Positions 33,349-45,364 of a stretch of DNA of 64,000 nucleotides are shown one piece after another. The notes beneath the pieces are model-generated. The model had not been told where the DNA came from. It saw only the letters and a program-made list of their open reading frames with translations, and did not search any database. This stretch comes from Portulaca oleracea (Eukaryota; Streptophyta; Magnoliopsida; Caryophyllales; Portulacaceae), in the NCBI GenBank assembly GCA_029582165.1, contig CM055886.1, positions 23,932,669 through 23,996,668 of the forward strand, written 5' to 3'. Each line of letters opens with the position of its first letter. The first letter of the stretch is position 1. The position numbers and the translations under genes were made by a program.

Positions 33349-36299
33349 ATTGTGGTATCGAGCGGAGTTATAAGAAGGATTTGAGGATTTAGAAATTCTA
33401 AGCGATTGTGATATGTATTTGTGAAGTATGGATATTAGGTGTGGTGACATATGTGTCCCTTATAGGTGTCTGAGTCCTTTATGGATTGAGTTAGAAATAT
33501 GTGAAATTGTTGGGATGGATGTTGAGCTTGAAGCTCTAGATAGGTATATGAAATGTAAGTGTTTTCCCTCAGTTTGAAGAATATGTAAAATTTGGGAGAG
33601 TCCAATTTATAGGGAAGTCTTGAAATTTCTGCGAAATTTGAAGGTCTAGTAGCAAGTTTAAGAAAACCTAATTATAGGTTGTGTCTAACTCAAAAGGTTG
33701 TAATGAGCAAAGCATGTTATGTGTATAAGTGTCGTTGTGGACAAAGCATGTTGAAGTTGTCCTTAAGGGAGACTTTAGTCATCCCAATAGGAATTTGTAA
33801 GTCTAATTTTAAGAGGAAATGAAGTAAAACTCAAATGAGGGGCTAAAAGCCTTGCCAGGGTGTAGAGTGAAATGATTAAAGATGTGTATATGATACAAAT
33901 GTTGATGATCCAAGGATAGTAAGTAAGATCACAAGATTATGAGATGGAACAAGAGTTCCTTTTTAAGACAAGCAAGGTTCAAGTTGGTTGAGTCTCGGAC
34001 CTCGCCTTAATTTTCATTTGTTTGTTTTTCTTTCAACACAGTCTCTCAATGTCAAAGTTATTAAAACTTTTTACCGATGTCACATGGAACATAGAGCATA
34101 GATGGATCACAATCGTGGCCCTTTTCCCAACCTCTTCACGATGTTACGGGAGCCTAAGACCAACGTCCAAGTCCATCTCAAGAAGTTGCAAACCGCCTTT
34201 GATATCCATTGTGCGGCTAATCCGCAAGTTGAGTATCGCAATGATGAGTGCCGAGTTTGGTGCTTATTACCACCCTTCCCCACAAGAGTCTGTGGGATGA
34301 TGCAAGAAGCTACTCCGTCAGGAAGAGCCGGCCGATACGCCTGGTGCTTCAACTACAACTACATTGAGCACAGAATCACACTGCATTGGAAGTTGTTATC
34401 ATTCGTTACTTATGCGATTCGTGTGTCGAGCTAGGGCTTTTCCTACGAGATGTTATCGTTGCTGCTCCTCCAAATGCGAGATTAACCCCTCCGCATGTTT
34501 CCCTCCCGGCGTGGGTCGTCACCGTTAGAGCACGAACCGCGGAGGAAGAAAGATTCTAATATGGATCGACAAGCATGAAGTTAACCAAGAGCCTAAGGGT
34601 ATTAATGATTATGGTTAAGGGCATCTCGTCATGAGAATCTACTCGATTAACTCACATACAAGGTTAACTAGAAGCTAACCACCGCTAAGTTAAGTGACCA
34701 AGTGATCTTTGTGGGTGACCGATTCTTTTGTCTTAAGGTCATCTCTCATAACTAGTTAAACTATGCTAAATTTATGGGGCCTCCCATGCCGTTGATTAAA
34801 GGAGGCATTGGAAATAATTTGGGGACTTTAGAATTTGTTTAGTGTTGAAATGTACATGGATATGGTTGAAAGGGGTACCCTAAGGGCAAAGGAAGGCATC
34901 CTCATATTCTAGGATGTTTACATTGGTATCATATGTTGAAGGTTGTTAATTATCGAGTCTTGGTGCTAGCCATTAAGGCGTGTAAGTTTTACGTTGTTAT
35001 AGGGTCGAGGAAAAATTAAATGGGAGTTTCCACCTACTATCTGAACATGCTTGTGGATTTTATAGCCAAGTGAGGCGGAAGGCCTTAGGAGAATGCAATT
35101 GGCTACAAACTAAGGACATATCTGAACAAGTTATAAAGTGGTGATGACAATAAATTATGTTGAAAAAGGGTATACTCAGGTAACGTTGGAATATGTTTTG
35201 AGAGATAGGAAATTAACTTGAATCGCAAGGTCTTGATCTAACACAGGAATAACTACGCGCCCAGGCACATACTCATTCCGCCACTAGGATAAGAGAAGTT
35301 GCTTTTGGAGGATGGCTGCTAACGAACAACCATCGCGAGGACCAAATCTCTTCTGTATGACTTTTATACTTCAAGTTCATCGCTCAAGTTCAACTTTTAT
35401 TTCCTGCTCTCATTGTACATCCTCCTAATAAAGTTTACCCTCTCATTACAATTTTAAAATCCAAGCTTCTCGTTCCTACCCTTGTTTATTTTCAAGAATC
35501 TTTATCAGATCCTATCGTTGTTATTAGTTCAGTGTGTTAAGACATTCAATGACCTGCATTTGATGGCATTCCCCTGTTATCTGTTTTTCCTCTGTGACTG
35601 TTGGTGCCTTTTATAAGAAATAGATAGCTAAAGGGAAGTTAATAAAGGGAGGAAAAGCGAAGTGGAAAAATGTTAGTTTGTATGGAATTATACGATACCT
35701 GAGGTAAAATGGGAAAGGAAGAGAAATCGATGTTCAAGGAAATACTAGGGACCTTCGGGTCAAGACTTCTTACGAGTGGATATCTATGAAATCAAGAATA
35801 TAGAACGCTTGAAGAAAGATCAGACCTTCTTCCAAAGGATATAAGAGCCATATGGGTATATTTGACAAATAAAGTGTTCTTGCCATATAATTTATGATGG
35901 GAAGAGAGTGCTCAGCTAATTAACAGAGATGAAAACCCAGTGTTTTGGGACTCGTCTTAGAAAGTGATGCCAACAGAAATGAGTTCAAGGTTGTATAACT
36001 AATCAGCGTAAGGTGCTCGTCACGATGATGACCGTAACCTTAAGATGGGATACGATATCATGGGGACATATGGAAGGAATGAACAGACAACGTGCCTATG
36101 CGAATTTAATACAATGACAAAGTCTTACGGGCATGATAAAGAAGACTATACTTGGACTACCAAAGGTTGAGCACGAACAAGAACAAGTACCCCTCTCAAG
36201 TATCGAAGGACTGTTCGACTCACCCAAGGGGCAAGAGTGTCATCTGAGATTGGTTAAGGTTAAGATTCCAACCACTCAGAGTTAGGGCTGAGAATACTC
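33349..36299 (+). other. Tekay-like internal region, leader and decayed gag
   Basis: Mostly without a sustained frame. The 110-residue frame at 34102-34434 has HLKKLQTAFDI, NPQVEY and MMQEATPSGRA segments that faintly resemble chromovirus gag; no CCHC knuckle was found. The rest is too degenerate to assign. Confidence 0.4.
34102..34434 (+). pseudogene. Possible gag remnant (Tekay-like copy 1)
   Basis: A short frame with a helical LKKLQTAFDI segment followed by NPQVEY, in the order expected of the Retrotrans_gag domain, and later EATPSGRA and EHRITLHW. The match is by eye and weak. The same frame recurs at 42925-43266, differing at the C-terminus because of indels. Confidence 0.35.
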
Positions 36300-38545
36300 C
36301 TAAAAATGCCTTTTTGGACTTACGAATGCCCAACAGTATTTATGGATCGGATGAACCGTGTGTTCAAACCTTGGGTGGTTAAGTTGTAGTGGTGTTTAAC
36401 GACGATGTTTTGATATACTCGAAAAGTCGAAAGAAACATGTGCATCGTTTGACAGTGGCGTTTCAATCATTAAGGGAGCAAAGACTGTGTGTGAAAATTT
36501 TCAAAATGTGAACTCGGGTTCAGAACAATAGGATTTTTGGGAACATATAGTGATCCACGAGGAGATCTGATTGGTCTCTAGCAAAGTATGCTCCAGTAAG
36601 AGTTTAGCAAGCGGTTAACAAAGTTTGAAGTTTCTTAGTTATGGCCGAATACTATAGGAGAGTGTTCCGAATCTTTCTAAAATAGCTCTTCCATTGACCC
36701 ATCTCCTCAAGAAGTCAACCCGGTTTGAATGGACCGGCAAATGCGAAGAAACCTTTCAAGTGTTCAAGGAAAAGCTAACAACCGCCCCAATGTTATCCCT
36801 TCTTGAGGAAGGAAAGGAGTATGTGGTATACAGCAATGCGATTCATTAAGGGTTATGACTTAGATTCCAACACCACTCCGGTAAGGCAAACTCGATAGCA
36901 GATGCTTCGAGCAGAAAAACTTAGCATCGGATGTTGATCTGTCTTGAATTCATCCATAAATGCGGGGAGAGCTGAATAGAGAGAGCTTTAAGCTAGTAAA
37001 GCATAGAGATGTGGCCAAGAGACCGGCTACGTCATCCCTACAACCGTCCAGCTTGGAGGAAACCAAGGTAGAACGAATGAATGCCCCAGAATCCAAGAGG
37101 ATTATGGATAATCTAGCCACGACAGGGATACCTGGATTTTTAGGCCGTGAAAGCAAAACCCTAAGGTTTCAAAGTAGACTATCTATGCTGATAAAGGAAG
37201 CTTAAGGCTTACGCTTTTGAAAGGAGGCTACAATTCGTTGTACTCTGTATATCCTGGAGGTACAAAAATGTATAGAGGTCTAAAAGAGCATTTTTTTTTT
37301 GGTGACCTAACGTGAAGGGAGGTATAGCCAACTATGGGGATCGACGTTTGTCATGTCAAAGGGTCGAAGCAGAACGTTAAAGAGCATCTAAATCTAGACC
37401 CTTAGACAGTCCCATATGGGAATGGGAATCAATTTCTATGGATTCTATCAGGGGGTCACCCCTCACAGCCTCTAGAAAAAAGGGCGTTTGGGTAATTACG
37501 GATCGCCTTACCAAGTTGGCATTTTTCGCTCCTATCCATGAAGGATGGAAGATAGATAAGTTAACGGATATCCACACACAAAAGATTGTTAGGTTACCTG
37601 GAATTCCGAGGGGCATAATACCCGATGGGGATACAGGTTGTCAATCGTGATTTTGGAGCGCCCTACAAGTTATCTAAGTAATTGTGGATCGCCTGACAAA
37701 GTCGGCGCATGTCATTTCTATCTATGAAGGAGGAAAGGCAAAATAAACTGGCCAATAATTGCGTACAAGAAGTTGTAAGGTTGCATAGGATTCCAAAAGG
37801 GCATAGTATCCGAATGAGATACGCGACTTCAATCACGATTTTGGTGCTAAGACCAATGGTAGTAGCCTCTACCATCTAGAAAGCGATGGCGGTGAGATGA
37901 GTAAACCAAATTGTAAAGATATGCTCTGCTACCGCACTTTAGGTTTTCAAGGAAATCGGGAGGAATTTCTCGTTTTGGCGTTTCTATAGTAGCGGATAGT
38001 GGTCTACCATTCGAATGACCTTTCAAGCACCTCATGAAAGGTAATGTCGCACCCATGATGTACGCCGTGGTGGAATAGTTAAAGTCGTAGTCACAGATCC
38101 GAATTAATCCAGACGCAAAGACGTAAGATCAGAGTCATCCGACCACATGTCAAGATCGACCAAAGTAGACAACAGAAGGCGGAAACCGCTCGAACTTCAA
38201 TTGGAAACCGTGTTTCCTTTAAAGTGATTCACTCAAGGGGATCCGGAGTTACGATATCTAGAGGAGATTAAACCCTTACTATAGTAGGATCTTACTCCGT
38301 TGTGGAGGGGATCAATCTAGTGACCTATCGTTTAGATGTACCTTCGAATCTAAGGCATTGCGTGACGTTCACATCTCTCCAACTCCGGAAATATGTATCG
38401 GGCTCGACTCGCAATCTTGAAGAAGAACCTCTATTGAAAACGGAAGGTCTCATCGTCAAACAGCAATCGATCCAAAATTTTTGGAACACAGAATCAAATG
38501 ACTTCACCCACAGGAAAGTCCCTTAGTCGAAGTACTTCGGACAAA
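36300..38545 (+). pseudogene. Tekay-like pol remnant (RT, RNase H, integrase fragments)
   Basis: Recognisable fragments in pol order but in several frames. RT: FGLTNAQQY (about 36316) and VVFNDDVLIYSKS (about 36388-36426), where the usual FIDD reads FNDD. RNase H start: FEWTGKCEETF and EGKEYVVYSNA (about 36725-36840). GKANSIADASSRK (about 36880-36915) marks the end of the RNase H region, with most of that domain missing. Integrase: VWVITDRLTKLAFF...KIVRLPGIPRGIIPDGD (37480-37630), where the second catalytic region SDRD is changed. A second diverged integrase piece (IVDRLTKSAHV) follows at about 37681. A C-terminal YRLDVPSNL...LRKYV segment lies at 38320-38395. Not translatable as a whole. Confidence 0.75.
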
Positions 38546-38649
38546 TCAAGATACCTCGGAAACCTCGGGGGAAACCGAGGAAGGCATGAAAGAAAGCTAC
38601 CCACGCGTCTTTTAAGGAATATTGAGCGCAATAGAACCAACAGCAAGTT

Positions 38650-38682
38650 TCGGGGACGAAACTTCTTTTAAGGGGGGGAGGA
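38650..38682 (+). other. Polypurine tract and conserved box before Tekay-like LTR 2
   Basis: TTTCGGGGACGAAACTTC then TTTTAAGGGGGGGAGGA directly precedes LTR copy 2. The same box occurs twice before the LTR of element E (near 57130 and 57241). Confidence 0.8.
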
Positions 38683-41600
38683 TGTAACAACCCACCCCAA
38701 AATCACGTTTAATTATATATAAAGCACAGTAGTTACGCAAATCGCGTTCTAAATTTTTTTTTCCCGCGTTTACCGTTACTTAGTTATTTATTGATTTATT
38801 TATTTATTTATTGTTATCGGTGTCATGTATCGTGCAGGAGATGGCCAAGATGCCGAATTATCGGCTTAAAAAAAATTTCACTTTACATGTTCATTCAATG
38901 AGTTAAAGTATTTCAGGTTATACGATTTATGTTATAAAGTTATTTAGTCGTTAAGTTAATTTGTATCGGGTTTTACCTTTTTCGCTATTTCTTAACCGAA
39001 AGGGGTCTAATTATTCGACCTCGTGACGTTTATATTTTATTACCCAAACCTTAATTTATTTGGGTTACATTTATTTCATTTAGGTACAAGTAATGTTTTA
39101 TGTTTCATTTATTTGGATTTTCTACATCCCAAGTTTTATTTTATTTTACCCAATTATTACAAATTGATTTCATTAAGTATAAGCTAATTATGTAAAATTA
39201 CTACTCTTATATTTATTGTATTGGGTTTATAATTTCAGATTAGTTAAGTTTTAAAGAGGGATTTATAGTAGCTAAATAGGAGGGAGTTAGTCTTTTTATT
39301 CCTCATCCAATTAAATCAAACTCAAGAACAACTCTCAAGGTCCTCCCTCTTTCCCTTTTCCCTCTGCTGCGTACAACCCAGCCAACCCTGCTGGGCAATT
39401 TTCCGCCACCGCGCGGATTCCACCGCCACCGGTGGTGGCCGCCGGCCACCCTTCTTCCCTCTTGTGTTTTCGCCAATTTTTAACTCAAAGGTAACCTCTC
39501 CAAACCCCTAATTTCAATTTCTATGAACCCTAATCTGAAAATCTAGGTTTTATATATGTTTTCTTTGTAATTTCTACGCCTTTTACTCTCGTTTATCTTG
39601 AATTCAAGTATATAATTGTATTGGTTAAGTTAGGGTTTGATTTTGGAATACATGCATGTGATTTTTGGAAGTGTTCTTGAGGTTTCTTGAGTATATTCAT
39701 GGTGGATAATGTTTATATGTTCATGCATGTGAGTCTTAAGGTCTAAGATGAGTTAATTATCAAGGTCTATATTCTGGAAGTATGATGGATTAAGGTTATA
39801 TGGGATGTGGTTATGTTTTGATATGATTAAGAGTGAAAAATCAAGTTAAAAACCGAATTTTCGTAAATACAAGTTCTGTTTGAATTCTGGAAATTTACAG
39901 CAGGATAAAAGTGGGATTTTTATCCAGATTTCTACTCCATTTGATAGCCTAAAGTGTTAGCAAACCGTAGGCTTTGGAATTTCGAGTTTCCGACATGTAT
40001 AGCCCGAGTTACGACCAAAACCGTAACCTCACGTTTTTATATACGAATTTCTGAGTCAGTAGGTTTATGCTCATTTTTCGTCAAGTTAGAGACTTTATTG
40101 GCTTTGGAGTTGAACATAAAAGTTCTAGGTAACACTTTGGGCTTTCCGAAAAGGTATGGTATGCGCTCATACGATATCGGGATTACGAGATATGGAGTTT
40201 TCATTGAGGGATTATAATTTAAGTTCTGCCCAGAATGTTTAAGAGTGTATCTGGTTTGATGACCATTTTTCATCCCTTTAGAGACTTTATTGGTTTTAGT
40301 GATAAACATAAGAGTTTTAGGCCACGTTGCAAGCTTTCCGGAAAGGTGTGGCTCATAGTCATCCGATATCGGGAGTATAAGTTACAAACCCGGGAAGCAG
40401 GGCTATCCAGAACAACATTTCTGCCAATTTTGTTTATGTAAATGTATGTCTTTTGGGCCTTAAATCAACCCAATAAGGGGTTCTAAGCATGAATGGGCCA
40501 TGGTTGTAGGTTGTCATTGTAGAGTTATGTGTTTAAAGCTAAAAGTACCATCTTGGAGTCCTAAGGGTAGTCTCCAAAAGCTAATGGGTTTGATAAAGTA
40601 TTTCACTTCCCCATCTTCCTTTAGAATATTATTCAATGTCTTGAGCTAGCTAAGAGTTTCTTCTAGCTCGGTAGCTTCCAAGTTCAAAGTTACTTCCATC
40701 TTTATTGCTTAAATCATTGACCCAAGCTTGTTCTTATTGCATTCGAATATGTTTATCGTACTCCGTTTTATCGTTCATTTGCTATCGTATGATCAAGCCA
40801 TAGTTAACTCCCTTGTTCGCATCCTAGCTTTCAAGTGTAAGCGCCCCATTCATCATCAATTCAAGCTAATTTTTATTGGATTCAAGCCCTTCCATTTGAA
40901 TCATATTCTACGTCATTATGTTCATGTTTTCCGACTCGGAAATTTCTAAGGTTTTATATGCACTGCTTCTGTCCGGGCCATTTTTGGGCCCTTCCTTTCA
41001 TTTCTAGCCTTTGAGCCAGTTGACAAAGTTAAAGATCATTTTTTCCCTATTCCGGGATGTACTCTTTTATGTCGTTTAGATTTTCCTAACTCACGTTATG
41101 CTACAAACGCTATTTTGATACAACCTGAAATTTTATTCCTAAAGTTGTTTCATTTATATTACTAAGTTTCCAAACTCGTGAAACTAATTTAGAACCTTAT
41201 TCGGTTCTTCATGTTTATGTATGCTTCTATTGGTTGACAAAGTTTCAAAGGCCATCTCCAAGCCGAGCCGAGCCGCCAAGGGTTTTAGCGTCTTAAGGTA
41301 CGCAAATTGTCCAACTCTTGTTCTATTTAAAGTCAAGTACAGTTTTATTGCATAGATATACTCTAACGTTTTTATTGTTTTATAAATGGTCCCGAAACTT
41401 ATTCCACAGCGGCTAGAGTAAAGTCTAGCCTTATTTTACAGGCTCCTGTCGGAGTAATCTTGACCTGGCCAGTGTCTGACTGCTTAGCAGTCACCCATCC
41501 AAACTCGAGATCGGTTTGGGCGTACGTGCGTGAGATGTTTCGGCATCGATCTAAAAGGGACACCATATCTTACTTTATGAAATCATTTCAATGTTAAGCA

Positions 41601-42160
41601 CAGCATATGCATAGAAATTTTATAGCTTAAAGTATTCAATGGTTTAGCATGCTTTATATCCCTATCCCGTTTTCAAAATGAATTTAAATGCCGGCACTAA
41701 AACCGTTTTCGAACGGTTTGACGTGTTGGAGGTTTACGTACTGAGTGTTTCCCCACTCACTTTGCGAATGTTTTTAATGTTTTGTTTTAGGCGGTCCGAG
41801 CTCCCAGGATAAAGGCGAGGTTAAGCAGGAGTAAGTCGTCTGTACAGGGTGGTTCTCTAAAGCGATCGATGATCGGTATTCAAGGTTACTCAAGGGCATT
41901 AAAGGCCACTTGGTTGTGGAAAGTCTATCGACATGTTTAATTAAAGGTTGTATAATGTATTTGTACTCTAAGTTTAGCGATTGTGTTGTATGGAGTTAAG
42001 CACGCTTTTATGGTGGATTGTTAGATTGTGGTTGTGTTTTTGCCTTGTCCCGAGTGGGGACGGCGGTAATGCCTCGACCTAAGGTGTTCCGCTGCGCTAA
42101 TCACAAGTTTGGGATTCTAAAGAATAGTCTTAATCTTGTGATTAAGGTTGGGGCGTTACA
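38683..42160 (+). repeat. Tekay-like LTR, copy 2
   Basis: TGTAACAACCC to GGGGCGTTACA, 3478 bp, near-identical to copy 1 apart from a few substitutions and many 1-3 base indels. An intact PBS follows. Confidence 0.88.
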
Positions 42161-42164
42161 GTTG

Positions 42165-42176
42165 TGGTATCAGAGC
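42165..42176 (+). other. Primer-binding site, tRNA-Met type (Tekay-like)
   Basis: TGGTATCAGAGC four bases after the LTR end. The equivalent in copy 1 (33351-33361) lacks one base. Confidence 0.85.
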
Positions 42177-44300
42177 GGAGTTATAAGAAGGATTTGAGGA
42201 TTTAGAAATTCTAAGCGATTGTGATATGTATTTGTGAAGTATGGATATTAGGTGTGGTGACATATGTGTCCCTTATAGGTGTACGAGTCCTTTATGGATT
42301 GAGTTAGAAATATGTGAAATTGTTGGGATGGATGTTGAGCTTGAAGCTCTAGATAGGTATATGAAATGTAAGTGTTTTCCTCTTGAGTTTGAAGAATATG
42401 TAAAATTTGGGAGAGTCCAATTTATAGGGAAGTCTTTGTGAAATTTCTGCAGAAATTTGAAGGTCTAGTAGCAAGTTTAAGAAAACCTAATTATAGGTTG
42501 TGTCTAACTCAAAAGGTTGTAATGAGCAAAGCATGTTATGTGTATAAGTGTCGTTGTGGACAAAGCATGTTGAAGTTGTCCTTAAGGGAGACTTTAGTCA
42601 TCCCAATAGGAATTTGTAAGTCTAATTTTAAGAGGAAATGAAGTAAAACTCAAATGAGGGGCTAAAAGCCTTGCCAGGGTGTAGAGTGAAATGATTAAAG
42701 ATGTGTATATGATACAAATGTTCAGCATGATCCAAGGATAGTAAGTAAGATCACAGTAATTATGAGATGGAACAAGAGTTCCTTTTTAAGACAAGCAAGG
42801 TTCAAGTTGGTTGAGTCTCGGACCTCGCCTTAATTTTCATTTGTTTGTTTTTCTTTCAACACAGTCTCTCAATGTCAAAGTTATTAAAACTTTTTACCGA
42901 TGTCACATGGAACATAGAGCATAGATGGATCACAATCGTGGCCCTTTTCCCAACCTCTTCACGATGTTACGGGAGCCTAAGACCAACGTCCAAGTCCATC
43001 TCAAGAAGTTGCAAACCGCCTTTGATATCCATTGTGCGGCTAATCCTCAAGTTGAGTATCGCAATGATGAGTGCCGAGTTTGGTGCTTATTACCACCCTT
43101 CCCCACAAGAGTCTGTGGGATGATGCAAGAAGCTACTCCGTCAGGAAGAGCCGGCCGATACGCCTGGTGCTTCAACTACAACTACATTGAGCACAGAATC
43201 ACACTGCATTGGAAGTTGTTATCATTCAAGTTACTTCGCTTATGCGATTACGTGTGTGCGAGCTAGGGCTTTTCCTACACGAGATGTTATCGTTGCCTGC
43301 TCCTCCAAATGCGAGATTAACCCCTCCGCATGTTTCCCTCCCCACGACGTGGGTCGTGCGTTAGAGCACGAACCCGCGGAGGAAGAAAGATTCTAATATG
43401 GATCCTGACAAGCATGAAGTTAACCAAGAGCCTAAGGGTATTAATGATTATGGTTAAGGGGCATCTCGTCATGAGAATCTACTCTGATTAACTCACATAC
43501 AAGGTTAACTAGAAGCTAACCACCGCTAAGTTAAGTGACCGAAGTGATCTTTGTGGGTGACCGATTCTTTTGTCTTAAGGTCATCTCTCATAACTAGTTA
43601 AACTATGCTAAATTTATGGGGCCTCCCATGCGTTGATTAAAGGAGGCATTGGAAATAATTTGGGGACTTTAGAATTTGTTTAGTGTTGAAATGTACTGCG
43701 GATATGGTTGAAAAGGGGTACCCTAAGGGCAAAAGGAAGGGGCATCCTCATATTCTAGGATGTTTACATTGGTATCATATGTTGAAGGTTGTTAATTATC
43801 GAGTACTGGTGCTAGCCATTAAGGCGTTAAGTTTTACGTTGTTATAGGGTCGAGGAAAAATTAAATGGGAGTTTCCACCTACTATACGAACATGCTTGTG
43901 GATTTTATAGCCAAGTGAGGCGAGGAAGGCCTTAGGAGAATGCAATTGGCTACAAACTAAGGACATATACAGAACAAGTTATAAAGTGGTGATGACAATA
44001 AATTATGTTGAAAAAGGGTATACTCCGAGGTAACGTTGGAATATGTTTCAGAGATAGGGGGAAATTAACTTGAACTGCAAGGTCTTCAGTCTAACCTGGG
44101 AATAACTACGCGCCCAGGCACATACTCATTCCGCCACTAGGATAAGAGAAGTTGCTTTTGGAGGATGGCTGCTAACGAACAACCATCGCGAGGACCAAAT
44201 CTCTTCTGTATGACTTTTATACTTCAAGTTCATCGCTCAAGTTCAACTTTTATTTCCTGCTCTCATTGTACATCCTCCTAATAAAGTTTACCCTCTCATT
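42177..44300 (+). repeat. Second, partial Tekay-like internal region
   Basis: Repeats about 33365-35440 with only scattered differences, including the possible gag frame (42925-43266), and ends at CCCTCTCATTA. No pol follows. Confidence 0.85.
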
Positions 44301-45364
44301 ATTTACAACTCAAACCAATCCCCATCACAAACCAAACCACCAAAGTAACCATAATCAACCCAACTTCAAACTCAAAACATTTCAAGCAATGGCTTAAGGG
44401 TAGGAAATATATAATTGGCCAAAGCTTATAATGTGGGTTCAAGAAAAGGAAAAGTCAAGGCAAGAAAGGGGCTCACTACAGATTTTCTGATATAATCGGG
44501 TGGCCAAGGCTTGCGGGTTCAATTCCTAATGCCTCTGTCATCTTGTCAAAGTACAATGCATAGCAATTTCAAGGAGATGCAAAGCAAATGAAGGAGGATG
44601 CCACAATGGTGAGTCACTCATGGAAATAAGACCAATAAAAATGATTAGTCTTTTCTTTTAGGCTTATGTGGACTCACGGGTAGCGCTCAACAATCATTTC
44701 CCAGTTTAAAAGATATGCATATGCACAATTCACTCTTAAAATAGTGACAAAAGTAATCGATCTCATTGTCCTAGCACAATTCTCACAACATTTAGCTTCA
44801 CAACTCGTGTCAATTCACAGTCTTTCACAAACGGGCTATACAAGATCAAATCAAGTCAAAAGAAAACTATCTCGCCAAATCCTATATCAAACAGTTTTTT
44901 TTTAATTTTCTAATTTTTTTCTTTTTTTTTCAATTTTCAAAGACGTTTTACAAGACTAAAGATAAAAATAAGAAAATAAAAAAAACGAAAACAATCTACG
45001 AAAAGAAGAAATTAAAAACTACGAGCAAATCTAGAAAACAAAGGAAATAAAATCAAAACAAAAGAAAAAGACTCAAAACAAGTTAAAAATCAAAAATAAA
45101 AACGACTCAAAACACACATATCCACAAAAAGTTAAACAAATCCCCCCATGCTTGAACCGAGCATTGTCCGCAATGCGAAACATCACCCGAGAAGCAAAGG
45201 AAGAAAACACAAATCTAGAAAAATCAAAAATAAAAAGAAGAAAAATAAGGAAAAGTTTTAGAAAATCCTAAAAAAAATAAAATGAAATGAAAATAAAATC
45301 GAAAAAGTTTGGGTTGCCTCCCAAGAAGCGCTTGTTTAATGTACTAAACTGGACAAGGTACCTC
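44301..45364 (-). other. Element C 3' non-coding region
   Basis: A/T-rich low-complexity DNA (44890-45290 is largely A-rich). On the minus strand it holds GGACAATGCTCGGTTCAAG then CATGGGGGGA (45141-45176) and the GGGAGGCAACCC box (45311-45337). No gene seen. Confidence 0.55.

Larger units (their letters stand above)
29878..44300 (+). mobile_element. Tekay/chromovirus-like array: LTR, internal, LTR, partial internal
   Basis: A 3.5-kb LTR occurs twice (29878-33348 and 38683-42160). The first is followed by 5.3 kb of internal DNA with degenerate gag and pol. The second is followed by 2.1 kb that repeats the start of that internal region almost exactly (33349-35440 against 42161-44300), and then stops in unrelated DNA. 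Met-type PBS, LTR ends TGTAAC/GTTACA, the CGGGGACGAAACTTCTTTT box and a GGGGGGGAGG purine tract before the second LTR support a Tekay/Del affiliation. The shared central LTR fits unequal recombination between tandem copies, or an assembly duplication. Confidence 0.8.

Noticed and set aside
42241..42641. Short frames after the second Tekay-like LTR as a protease
   Set aside because: No DSG or ILGM-type motif could be identified; too degenerate to assign.
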